From Didymodactylos carnosus (lineage: Eukaryota > Rotifera > Eurotatoria > Philodinida > Philodinidae), in assembly GCA_905250885.1 (NCBI GenBank), contig CAJNOQ010002364.1, positions 1 to 24,708 on the forward strand: DNA of 24,708 nucleotides, given 5' to 3'. Of the stretch, positions 1 through 9,470 are shown in pieces. Within the stretch, counting starts at the first letter, position 1. Each line of letters opens with the position of its first letter. The notes under the pieces were generated by a model. It was not told where the DNA came from. It did not search any database and worked only from the letters and a program-made list of their open reading frames with translations. The translations under genes were made by a program, and so were the position numbers.

Positions 1-144
1 GACCACTATCAGTCTGTATTACACACTGATAATTATAGACTGTATCACCAGTTACGATTCACTATCCTTGTTCTATATTTTTCTCTTTCTGTTATCGTTA
101 TAGTCTTTTGTCATCTTCTATATACTAGCGTACAGCACATTTTA

Positions 145-609
145 ATGCGGTGCATGTGTCGACATTCAGACGCATTTTTTATGATAGAACGAAAAAACAG
201 AAACGTTTCGCTTATTTGCGTGGGGATGAATTATTATCCTGCCTATAAAAGACAAACGGATCAAAAAGGTGAACAAAATGTGCGTTATCGTTATCTTCAT
301 CTTTCTCGTCTCGTGGTCACGGTTAGGAGTGCATCGGTTATTTTTTTGTATTTTTCAAAAATTCACAATAAATGTCTTGTATTTTCATACTGGTGGCATA
401 CAGAAATCGCTGTTTCCCCTTTGGACTTACCTGCGTTGACTTTCCTAACTATAATAATGTTGAGGACATGCTATAGAAATATGAAGTTAAGCCGTCTGTC
501 CTTCAATTCCAGAAGTTCTATCCGAAAACAAAATGAAGGCTTACAGAGTTTCTCCAGTTTCCGATTTCTATTCCTTGAAAGACTCAACAACAAGAAAGTA
601 AAATACTAG
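145..609. other. Non-coding stretch downstream of peptidase copy 1, with a doubtful 154-codon frame
   Basis: This is the 3' flank of the minus-strand peptidase. A 154-codon plus-strand open frame exists (145-609), converging on the peptidase. It shows no domain, membrane pattern or family resemblance, and its composition looks like translated AT-rich non-coding DNA. The same frame at 14357-14821 is intact only because the whole block is duplicated, so its conservation says nothing about coding. I treat it as non-coding. Confidence 0.5.
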
Positions 610-630
610 CGTAAAAGAGAGAGACATATA

Positions 631-3042
631 TTAGAAATTAGTTCCTTTATAGAATTCGGCTACCGAATCATACTTCTGCAAGAGTTTATTCGGTAATGCT
701 TTTTCGAGTTCTTTGATCTGTGGTGCAGGATATAACCATGTTTTCAAGTCCGGTAATCTTCCTAGGTATTCCAACACGTAAGCAGCTGCTTTGACCATTT
801 TTTCATAGGCAAACGGGTTTATATTAGCCATTGAGTCACAGGTCTGGTGGTAGCAGGGGTCGTGTATGGCACTTGCAATACCACCCTGTCCCTGTCCCAA
901 CAGCCGGTCGTAATAATCACGCTCCTCTTTCGTTTTCGTGTCGTCGCCGCCCGAAAAAAGACCCGATGCAACCACACCAGCTGCCAAAAATGGACCGTAA
1001 TCACTCCGGCCACTAAATTCCGTGTACGTCCATGGCAGTGACTGATTAATAAACCAATCACGGTATAATTCTGAAAGTCGAATACTACCCGGGATGGCGT
1101 TTGCTGGTGTTGTATTGCGATTAGCCGTTGTACCGTCATAAATACCGAAAATATAGTTTGGAGAGCCTAACATGTCATAATTAAGATTAACAAGATAATC
1201 TTGTAGAGATTCGTTCGCGTCAGATGTCTTCTATTATCTGCTAATCGCGCTGCTCAATTACTGCAGCATTATGTATGACTCTGACGTTCTAAACGAACAG
1301 CTTCTATACGTTCACCAAGGACCGTGCTACTCTTTGCTACATCAGCATGATAGGCAGAGCCGAGCAGACCTACTTCTTCTGCTCCCCACCAACAAAATTT
1401 AACACGATATGGATACACTGGGTACGTTGACGTTTGAAGCAGACGAGCTAAATTTGCCGCCAAAACCAAATTGGCAGCACTACCACTACCTGTTGAAAAA
1501 GGAAAATTAAAGAAAAACTTAATAGAGTAAATCCATGAAAGCTTTGATGTAAAATCTTCCTTAGCAGCTGCTTCAGTCGTTCTTGGTCTGCAGGTTAATC
1601 TCTATTTTAACTTCCCTACTAATTTAGTTTCCTTCCTCTCTGATAGTCTGTCTCTAGAGATAGGTCGCTTGCAGCTTGCGTCAGCAAGGCTTTAATTAAG
1701 AGACGGTTCGTTAGGAGTCGAAATTTGCTGTGACATGAGAGACAAACCTTTCTAGTGTCCAAAGATATCGTATTTCATATTTACTTTCATCACTTGAAAC
1801 TAAACAGTTTTTGTTGGGAACTATACCCTGTCGTTTAAAAAAGCAAATTCAGAAGATAGTTTGATGCACAAGGTTACTTTGCTATGAGAAAAACATGTAG
1901 GTTTTTGCCTCTTTTGATGCTCAACGCGAGTAACCTACAGTAGTACATGAATAACTTGTTGAAAGCTCATACAAAGCCTGTTTGCCTTAAAAACTAGAGA
2001 AACTATTTGCTTTACCGTTATCATTTATCCCCGGTCCTTCTGGCACACTGTCGCTGTGACTTCCAATGACAATCGTCTGTGTCGCATCTCCCGTGACCGT
2101 ATGAGCACAGATATTACCAACAACCGTATTGGGTACATACTGCGCAACAATAGTTATTCTTACACTAGCATTTGTTGATGTATTTTGAGCTGCTTGAACA
2201 AGAATCGTTCCCAGTTGATAGGATAATCCTAAAGCAGGAAAGGTCGCATTTGGTCCAGCAGTGGCTATTACGGGAGTGAAGCGATCCGGTGCCGTTCCAT
2301 CATTGTAAATTAGTATACCGGCTGCATTATATTTAGCAGCTAAGTTAACTTTCTCAACAAAAGTACATTCACCACGTATTACTAGAGCTATACTACCAGC
2401 AGCTGCATAAGGTAGAGCGGCTGACCAGTCCGAATCATCACAGCCGAGTCTTGGGATGATTGTTAGTCGGACGGGAGTCGAGAAATCAGCTGGTCTTGAG
2501 TAGGTCATGTGATAAAAGTCTTGTGCTGGACCCCAGGTGTAATTTACTTCAACGCCGTTTATGTAAGACAAGAAAACAGGCACACGTAGCAAACGCCAAG
2601 TTGAAACGTTGAAAAATTCTTGTTTTACTTCGAGATTTGAAAATTGAGAAAGATAATCCGTAATGTAATTAAGTGTTAGATTGAAACCAGCTGTACCAAT
2701 AGCCCGGGTACCACCTGATGAATCGGCAATCCGTTGGAGTTGCGCTAAATGACCTAACATTTGCTCAGCTGTAATCGAATTCTGTAATGATGTTGCTACA
2801 GTTGAAGCTACAGATGTTGCTACAGTTGTGCTGGAACTAATTGAGGACGGTCCTAGATCATTGATTTTGCTCATATTTTTAATTCCAACGGCAAGCGCAG
2901 CTGCTGCCAGACCAATGGTTGTGATCGTAAACAAAACAATAAGAGACAGAACGAAATAAACGGTTTTTAAACTAATATAAGCAGCTGTACTGGTGGCAGC
3001 TGCGTTTGTGTCGTAATGTGATGTTTTATTTGTTGTTAGCAT
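631..3042 (-). CDS. Membrane-anchored M28 metallopeptidase with PA domain, copy 1 (3 exons)
   Basis: Probable zinc aminopeptidase of family M28 (aminopeptidase Y / Lap2-like). Exons on the minus strand are 3042-2016, 1489-1299 and 1230-631, giving 605 residues. Intron 1 (2015-1490, 526 bp) has a GTAAAG donor and AACAG acceptor; intron 2 (1298-1231, 68 bp) has a GTTCGT donor and ATAG acceptor. Both joins keep frame. I chose the first ATG at 3042; a TTG three codons upstream is only the frame's edge. Residues 28-54 form a hydrophobic signal-anchor, followed by a Ser/Thr-rich stalk and several N-glycosylation sequons. A PA-type domain lies near 187-297. The M28 metal and catalytic residues all fit: H329 and D331 (SHSDS), D341 (INDNG), E380/E381 (WWGAEEVG), D425 (NYDM) and H534 (CYHQTCDS). 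It is likely a type II ectoenzyme or vacuolar/lysosomal enzyme that trims peptides. The exact intron 2 join is the least certain point. Confidence 0.9.
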
Positions 3043-4952
3043 CCTGATCAATCAGCTCTTTTCAAAGCGAAGGAGTTATTTTATACTGGGTGTTTTCAAT
3101 TTTTGTAGGAAACAAAACGATTGAACTATGTGCTTATTATTGTTTTCATATATTAATCCATTTAACTTGTACTGTTTATGATGAGATTAAGAAAGTTAAC
3201 AATTACCTGTATAGATGAATGAAACAAGAATATAGGTAGAATCAGATTAGTCACCACATGAAAAATAATATTCTCGTTCTTGAAATTTCAAAGGAGAGCT
3301 GATTGTGATGATGATTATGAGGCTCCTGTAATAAAAGAATATTCTTGGACTATGAAACGATAAGATAAAGTAATTTTTTTGTTTTATTTCTATTTTTATT
3401 ACTTCAGTTTGTAATACTCTTCTTTAAACTGCTGAATAAAACGAAAAGCACTGGTATACTTAAGTTACGAATTTAATTTCAAGGCGTAACTAACGTATAG
3501 AAAATATTCTTATCTTTTTTATTAGGTTAAAAAATGCTCTCAGTGGCCTGGAGCATTAGCTAAAGCTGGAGAATCAAAATCTAACACTTTGTAAAACGTT
3601 TTAGAAGTTTATCTTATATTTTTCCAAATAAGCCCCTTAACCTTGAAAACTATATTTTAAGCGTTCCGTCTAATTTGATGCCTGTGTCGGTTAAGAAGTG
3701 CGCCCAAATCGGTTTATCCTTTCGAAGAATACAAAACACCGATATTAGCTTAGGTCTTCAAAGATAAATACGCCTAAAAGGAACTGGAGCGTTTTTTTAT
3801 TGAAAATCTGATCAATGATGATCTAGTCTGAAATATGTTTTCTATCTTAAAAATACATTTATGTAAACTCTCCAAGAAGACAAATACGAATGGAAGATGA
3901 TATCTACGGTAGAATGCGCTTTCCCTACTTATTCACACTTATAGAAGCTTCATGGCTACGGTTCCGTTCAGCAGAGTTTGACTTTGTTTACTTTTGGTAC
4001 CGAAACAGGCTTTCTCTTTCAAGTTGTCTGGTTGACCTTAAAGTACATAATAAATTCTTTAATGCAGAAAAAAAGATTCTTCTCTTTTCCCAGCAAGTAA
4101 TGAAAAAATAGTTTCGAACTGTTTTCTGGATCTGGCTTCACAAAAATTCATCCTGTTTCCGATTGAGTAGTTGTGGCTTCTCTTTGGGTTCGAATAACTG
4201 AGTTCCTTAAAATTATAGTTCTGGCTATGGTCTAAGTTGGTTTATGTCAAAATAGATAGGCTAGGGAATATGTTTATTGATGTAGATAAAGATAAGAAAT
4301 GTTCCTCTTACACTCTGCATACTTCACTTTCGACCTATAGGGGAAATGAAGACAGATTTTTCGAATGCCAGAATTCAAGGTTACTCTGTTGTTCGTTCAG
4401 ATTTCAATAATGAGGCCAAACAGTAAGATTTCTCGCTACTGGGCTAGTGGATTCAGTATAGTTTTCGATTATTTGCTTATACATCCTCTGCGCAATAAAA
4501 TTTTTAAGTTTCAAAAGTTATCGAAAGATAATAAAATGACTACTTGTGTAATAGTAGTAAATGTACCAGTCAACAAGTGATTTTTACTAACCGTTACATG
4601 TTGTTATAAGAACTTCAAAGATAAGCAATATAGAAAAACAGCAGCTATCTTACTTTTGTTGTATATTTTTGTCAAGTATTCTTCTTGCTTTTATAAAATA
4701 AAATTCATCTCGTCATGATCAACAAATAATAATAAAAAACTAAGGTAGATTAAAAAACAACAAAAACAGTTTGAAGAGTTACAGTTCGTCGATAGTACAA
4801 GTAGCATAAAAGCCTTTCTTGACTGACTTGAGAATTAAAGTTCTTTAGAAATAGACTCTCAATTAATAAAGAGCAGACGGAAAATCTTTCAAGGAAAATT
4901 CCATATACGTGCCATTAAGCTTTGTTAGTTTGAAGAGAACACCTGACTTTAT
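3043..4952. other. Upstream region of peptidase copy 1; no gene recognised
   Basis: About 1.9 kb of AT-rich DNA 5' of the minus-strand peptidase gene. Only short open frames occur (for example 3890-4111 and 4365-4580 on the plus strand) and none has a recognisable domain. It presumably includes the peptidase promoter, but I cannot identify a specific core element. It is repeated unchanged at 17255-19164. Confidence 0.6.
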
Positions 4953-5040
4953 GTGTTCTTAAGACTTTTTGATCAACTCAAGTCAGAGCCTGAGCTTTCG
5001 ATTGATGAATACCGGAGGTATCTACCAGAGACCGAAACAG

Positions 5041-5185
5041 ATCGGGTTGACCCGCGGGTCGGATCAGGTCGAGTTCGGTCGGATCGGGTCTGGGTCAATG
5101 CAAAAGATATTGATTCGGGTCGGGTCAACTTACGTTGGGGCGGGTTCGGATCACGTTTGGTTGATCTGTTTCGGTTCAAACTCAG
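5041..5185. repeat. Degenerate TCGGG-type pentamer repeat
   Basis: A GC-richer patch made of approximate 5-bp units such as tcgga, tcagg, tcggg and tctgg, in an otherwise AT-rich setting. It shares a core (agatattgattcgg followed by GGGTC units) with 6651-6745, so the two are related dispersed repeats rather than independent simple sequence. Open frames on both strands across it (4953-5195, 4969-5259, and 5272-4973 on the minus strand) are by-products of the repeat. The duplicate is at 19253-19397. Confidence 0.75.
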
Positions 5186-5418
5186 GTCAATATAAGAAAA
5201 ACTGCCTGAATTACCTAAACTTTTCCACTCATAAAAGGAAAAAATTACAGAAATCGTAAGGAATCTGATCATTCCTTTGAAAAAATTTCAAAACAATCTG
5301 ACTAACATAACTTTTCTGTAGGAAAGAAGTGTTTCTTTACGAATGTGTACGAAAACATTTTCATGTTTCGGCTATACCCAAGCGTCAACAAAAAATCTGG
5401 TATCGTCCGATTCATCTA

Positions 5419-6355
5419 CAGGTCAATCAGTTTATTTTCAAACGATTTGCATGCAGTTTTCCCTTACAAATCGTTTCAGAAGAAAAGTTCCTTACTATAC
5501 CAGACGATAGACAATTTAATTCTCTACAAGATTATATATTCATTTTTAAGACTCATCTTTGATGTCTGGCACAGTAAGTCTAACAGGAAAAGCTTCAAAC
5601 TTTCTAACTGCACGACGCAGTTTTAAAGTGCAAAGTGCACTCTTTTTTTAATTGTTTATAATGAGTACAAAAAGATTTGAAATAATTTTATTACAGTCAA
5701 GAATCCCATGCTTTACAAAAGCGTTTACTTGAAGGAAACTTATTTCAATTGGTAGTGGCTTTAATACATAAACTTCCAAGTCCGCCGAAGTTTCTAGCAC
5801 TAAAAGGAAGTTTTGACCATTTCAGTATAAAATCCAAAGTTCAAATCATTAGTTTATAGACCAAAAAATGTGGAATTTCGCGCTCTATTAGTGTAACTTA
5901 CAAATAAATCTGCTACTTTTTTTACCTGAAAAACTAGGGAATACTGGTTGTCGCTAGTGCTCGTAAGATGTCCGAAAAATAGGAGAAAATGGTCTTTCTT
6001 AAAGACTCTTTTTCGCTCTGAGTTCATCTAAAAACTCATTGTTTGTCATTAAAAAGACATCATATTGTAGAAAATTTCTTGCTGAATTTTTCGGTATACC
6101 TTTGTTTTGTTGAACAAATGATATTTAGCGAGGTTCTGCGCAAAAAATCGATTTCTTGAAGGTAAACTTGAGAAGTTTGGAGCATTTCCTGTTAGACTTA
6201 CTGTGCCAAACATCAAAGATGAGTCTTAAAGATGAATATATAATCTTGTAGAATATAGATTGTCTATCGTTTGCTATAGTAAGGAACTTTTTTTCTGAAA
6301 CGATTTGTAAGGAAAAACTGTATGCAAATCGTTTCAAAATAAATTGGTCGGCCTA
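5419..6355 (+). mobile_element. 937-bp element with ~185-bp terminal inverted repeats, copy 1
   Basis: The left arm (5419 to about 5602) is the reverse complement, with scattered mismatches, of the right arm (about 6172-6355). The ends read CAGG and CCTA, each flanked by TA (5417-5418 and 6356-6357), which fits a TA target duplication. No transposase frame is present: the 70-codon minus-strand frame at 6337-6125 is just translated arm. It is therefore a non-autonomous foldback or MITE-like DNA element. The interior beside the left arm begins with a tandem of small hairpins (aactgc / gcagtt type). A second copy is at 19631-20556, with the interior reversed relative to the shared left flank. 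The superfamily is not assigned. Confidence 0.85.
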
Positions 6356-6357
6356 TA

Positions 6358-6600
6358 GATTACTAGATTTTTACTCGATTGCAACTATTAAGTGACGACA
6401 GTGAAAATCTAGTAATCGGGCGAATGCTACATTTCGTCTAGTTGCAACTATCGACCTCTCGCTCGATAATCGATCGATTTAACTATTGCTAGTTACACAT
6501 GCAGACGCATCTAGTTAAAAGTCCCTTTTCCTAGTAATCTAGATGCCAACTAGTCGTGTATCGCCCGATTACAGATGAAATGTATCTAGATTTTTCCCAT
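6358..6600. repeat. Fold-back cluster with CTAGTAATC / CGCCCGATTA motifs
   Basis: A perfect 14-bp inverted pair, gattactagatttt (6358-6371) and aaaatctagtaatc (6404-6417), opens this stretch. A second, looser inverted relationship joins 6404-6455 (aatctag, taatcgggcga, ctagttg) with 6530-6600 read on the other strand. It is probably a degraded inverted-repeat element lying directly against the 937-bp element. No coding potential is visible. Confidence 0.55.
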
Positions 6601-6650
6601 AGTGATGTTTACCTGGATAGTTCGGATCACAGTGGAAAAATTTTCTTGTC

Positions 6651-6745
6651 CGTTCGGGTCGGGTCAACGTATAAGATATTGATTCGGATCGGGTTCGGAT
6701 CAGCTCACGTTCGGCTCGAGTCGGGTTTGGGTCATGGTTGACCCG
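6651..6745. repeat. Degenerate TCGGG-type repeat, second locus
   Basis: Units resembling TCGGG/TCGGA, and the shared core agatattgattcgg, link this to 5041-5185. It differs in length and in flanks, so it is a dispersed relative rather than part of the large duplication. Small open frames across it are by-products. Confidence 0.7.
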
Positions 6746-7719
6746 TTTTGATCTCTGGTCTCTACTACTTCCCTATCAAACGTTATCAAAAACGTATGCA
6801 TGCTTTTCCTATTTCGAAATGGAAAATAGTAATAATAAATTAAGAATTAATTTCTCAAAAAAGAAGTTTCCATTAATTATTTTATCAACCATTAACCCTG
6901 ATCTGACCACCTATGATATGCCCAAATTCTACCGGTTCCATTTGGATACTGTCTGAACACAACGGTTAGATTTTACCGCTTCAGTTTATATTCCACTGAA
7001 TGACAATAGGGTGTACTATCAATATGAACACTCATTATTTATCTGGCAGAGCAGAAAACATATCTTCAAAGCACTCGTTTTCGTCTGGGATCCACAAGGA
7101 CGCAAGGTGGATGGATCAGGTTAATCACATATCACTGGCTGCTAAGCTACGCAAGAATGATATGTCTACTATTATTTTTTACTGTACTGCAAGCTTTTTA
7201 AAATAGGAACAAGCAATTCAAATTTTTATCATAGTGTCAACTTAATTAATTAACAACTTCACGAATACTTAATAGTTCATCGAAAAATCTTAAAGGTATA
7301 TGTAGTTGGGTGTTCTTTTTAAACAAACCAAGCTTGAGGGTACATATAGGAGAGTGGAACCTCTTTTAAAAAATTTAATTAGAAGTTTGACAGTGATGGT
7401 ATAACTAACAAACTATTAACGTTGAAAGGCTCATTCTTTTACCATTCGATACTTCGAAATGTAAGCTACATTTTGACCATGAAATGTTAGCATTTTCTTG
7501 AAATCTTGGCCCACTTATGGTGATCACAAAATGGTCTATTTGACAGTTTTGTCCCTCCCTCACTTCCCATACTGTCCTTCACCCAGCCTTCCCAGCCTGA
7601 AACCTAAAAATTTTATTCTATAGACAACTTTTGAACCTCTGTCGAATGGCTTAATCCCAATAGCGTTATCTCTCTGGAGCAGAAACGTGAAGACTTACAC
7701 AAATTTCACACCAGAGGGT
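6746..7719. other. No recognisable gene
   Basis: AT-rich DNA with short open frames only (6738-6956 and 7000-7206 on the plus strand), neither with a family resemblance. I see no RNA gene or clear repeat here. Confidence 0.5.
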
Positions 7720-7739
7720 GATATTCAGTGCTTGTAACA

Positions 7740-8425
7740 GAGTTGTAACCGATCCGGTCCGGCCGGACATGTTGAGTGAGTTGGACCGGTCACAAAGTTG
7801 TGCATATTCGTTCATTTTTCATCAGAAAGATACTATGTATGGGTGCTTAGTAGTTTTTTTAAAGGAAAGAGAGAGTGACAATTTTATTTGAAATGTAAAT
7901 TTGTTCTTTTTATTCTTTCAATTTGTTTTCAAAGACGAAGTCATATTATTCGTTGTTTAAAATATCTTAGCAATCGGAACAATGTAACGTATTGGCGTTT
8001 ATATGCTTTGTCTTTTTTCTTTAATGTTAATCTAATTTTTTACTTTCGATATGCCGATACCGTAGCTTCCTAACCCAAATTTGTCTTAATTGGCTTTGTT
8101 ATTTAACATAGTGAATCTCTTCCCAAATTTATTTTCAAATTATTCGTGATGTTTCGTTTTGTGGAAAGGAACCTTATCTCATGCAGAAGAAACTCAATCT
8201 TGAAAATATTTGTTGATTTTTTGGTATTAGAATTCCAGTATAAGCATTACAGAAAAGACAGGCGTAAAGATCTGTAGGTATTCAGAACAAAATTTTGTCC
8301 CTAATATCAATGTTATTACTTGAAAAAACTTGATGAACTCGGCGGTTTTTACCGGTCTGGAAATATTTTTAGACCGGCTGGTGACTGGCCGGACCGGTCT
8401 AGTATTTCCAGACAGGTTACAACTC
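7740..8425 (+). mobile_element. 686-bp inverted-repeat DNA element inside a minisatellite
   Basis: The ends form a perfect 11-bp inverted repeat, gagttgtaacc (7740-7750) and ggttacaactc (8415-8425), each followed inward by CCGG-rich sequence. The left flank (ending ttcagtgcttgtaa) and right flank (tgtaaacacc) both match the minisatellite unit, so the element sits within that array. A TGTAA on both sides may be target duplication or just the repeat unit. A rearranged relative lies on the opposite strand at 23448-23900. Two small frames (7888-8073 plus, 8463-8227 minus) show no domain, so it is non-autonomous. Confidence 0.75.
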
Positions 8426-8428
8426 CTC

Positions 8429-8539
8429 CTGTAAACACCGGTGTCAGATTTTGTAAACTCCATTTTTAGTGCTTATAAACACCAAAAGATCAGCCTTTGT
8501 AAATACCAAAGGGCGATTTTCAGCACTTGTAAACACCAG
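8429..8539 (+). repeat. Minisatellite block A (TTGTAAACACCA units), 111 bp
   Basis: This 111-bp block is repeated at 9099-9209 with two mismatches and no indels. Inside it, irregular units of roughly 22-31 bp share a core TTGTAAACACCA followed by a TTTCAG-like spacer. A unit remnant also lies left of the 686-bp element (around 7722-7735). Confidence 0.85.
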
Positions 8540-8544
8540 AAATT

Positions 8545-8613
8545 TTCTTGTCTGGGTCACGAGAATAATGCTATTAAAAATTAAAAGTATTATTCTCGTG
8601 TCCTAGACACGAA
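8545..8613. repeat. 28-bp imperfect inverted repeat (hairpin)
   Basis: Arms 8545-8572 and 8586-8613 pair with four mismatches around a 13-nt AT spacer (core cacgagaataat / attattctcgtg). It lies immediately after minisatellite block A. It may be an element terminus or a fold-back remnant. Confidence 0.75.
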
Positions 8614-8874
8614 AGTTTCTATGAGGAGATACAAAATTCTTGTGAACAGAGCAAAATATCGCCGAGATTTTATGCATAATTCTCTTGTAATGTATAATTC
8701 CCCATTTTGATTGTCTTCATCCTCTCCCTCATCAGATTTATCGTCGCCATTCCCATCAGAGTTGTTCCCATCACTATCACTTGATAATTTTCAGTCACTA
8801 GCACTACTTTCAACCACTTCTCTGTTTAATTCTTCTGCAATTTGAGCGTCTTTCGACCTACTAGTAGAAGCCAT
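8581..8874 (-). pseudogene. Broken acidic-N-terminus ORF, transposase-like remnant (tentative)
   Basis: On the minus strand an ATG at 8874 starts MASTSRSKDAQ..., runs 27 codons and hits TGA (8793-8791). The same frame then stays open to about 8580, with a Ser/Asp/Glu/Asn-rich stretch (SSDSDGNNSDGN, then DEGEDEDNQ). A short Met start followed by an acidic low-complexity stretch resembles the N-terminus of some transposases, for example piggyBac-type, but no catalytic domain is present. The resemblance is inferred from composition only. The in-frame stop and absent domain suggest a decayed fragment left by an element between minisatellite blocks A and B. It could also be a chance acidic frame. 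Confidence 0.3.
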
Positions 8875-9098
8875 GTTGCTACCTGTCGCTTGAAGTATAT
8901 CACTTGAAAATGTGTTACATATGATACAAGTATACATAGATTGTACTTGTATCTGGTTTAAGCCTGTAATCTTGAACCAGAACGAAATCGAGAATATAAA
9001 TTCTTATTATATCATTCTGAAACTTAAACTATCAAAACACAAAATCAATCCTTACGCGAAGCTAGGAATGAACACACGAACTTAATCTTTGTCTCTGG

Positions 9099-9240
9099 CT
9101 GTAAACACCGGTGTCAGATTTTGTAAACTCCATTTTCAGTGCTTATAAACACCAAAACATCAGCCTTTGTAAATACCAAAGGGCGATTTTCAGCACTTGT
9201 AAACACCAGCTTTCAGTCTTGTAAACACCAAATTTCAGGC
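9099..9240 (+). repeat. Minisatellite block B (TTGTAAACACCA units)
   Basis: The first 111 bp match 8429-8539 with two mismatches. About one and a half further units follow (gtcttgtaaacaccaaattt). Blocks A and B bracket a ~560-bp segment with a hairpin and a broken ORF, as if that segment had been inserted into the array or lay between duplicated array pieces. Confidence 0.85.
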
Positions 9241-9380
9241 GATCTTTTTTCCATACGACCCGATCTATAATAATAAACCTCAAACTTCCATCTCCTGCGA
9301 AGAACGGACAAGTCCTTGGAAGTTTTCACAAAATTTTAAAATGTTTAGAGAATATAAAAGGTGAGAGTTGTGGTCCCACC

Positions 9381-9470
9381 CAGGGCTGGGCAACCCCAAC
9401 TCCGGAGTTGAGAATTTTTTTGGTAGAGTTGGAGCTGGAGTTGAGTTTTTGAATTTTTATTCTCAACTCC
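9381..9470 (+). mobile_element. hAT-like element terminus, single end
   Basis: The start cagggctgggcaac (9381-9394) is typical of ends of non-autonomous hAT elements. It is followed by CAACTCC/GGAGTTG repeats, including a perfect 14-bp palindrome (9397-9410) and an inverted partner at 9461-9470. I could not find a matching opposite end, so this is either one surviving end or an element whose other end has diverged. Confidence 0.4.

Larger units (their letters stand above)
1..5602. repeat. Large direct duplication, copy 1 (~5.6 kb)
   Basis: This segment recurs at 14213-19814 with a constant offset of 14,212 bp and no indels. By eye the copies differ at positions 19 (t/a) and 29 (a/g), then at 5423, 5482, 5566 and 5572. 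I saw no difference in between: every long open frame translates identically, and the intron and upstream non-coding lines I spot-checked match base for base. Similarity stops at about 5602, inside the left arm of an inverted-repeat element. The left end may lie outside the window, because the window starts within the copy. It contains one complete M28 peptidase gene. An assembly artefact (two haplotypes joined) cannot be excluded from sequence alone. Confidence 0.95.

Noticed and set aside
145-609. 154-codon plus-strand frame (and its twin at 14357-14821)
   Set aside because: No domain, membrane pattern or family resemblance. It is intact in both copies only because the DNA is duplicated, and it lies convergent to the peptidase 3' end.
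831-1139. Frames overlapping peptidase exon 3 in other phases and on the other strand
   Set aside because: Shadows of the real exon, which has the conserved M28 motifs.
4193-4203. tRNA T-loop-like ggttcgaat
   Set aside because: No matching acceptor, D-arm or anticodon stem around it. I found no tRNA elsewhere in the window.
4973-5272. Ser/Arg-rich 80-99 codon frames on both strands (also 19165-19484)
   Set aside because: They coincide with the TCGGG-type repeat; the 5-bp period keeps several frames open at once.
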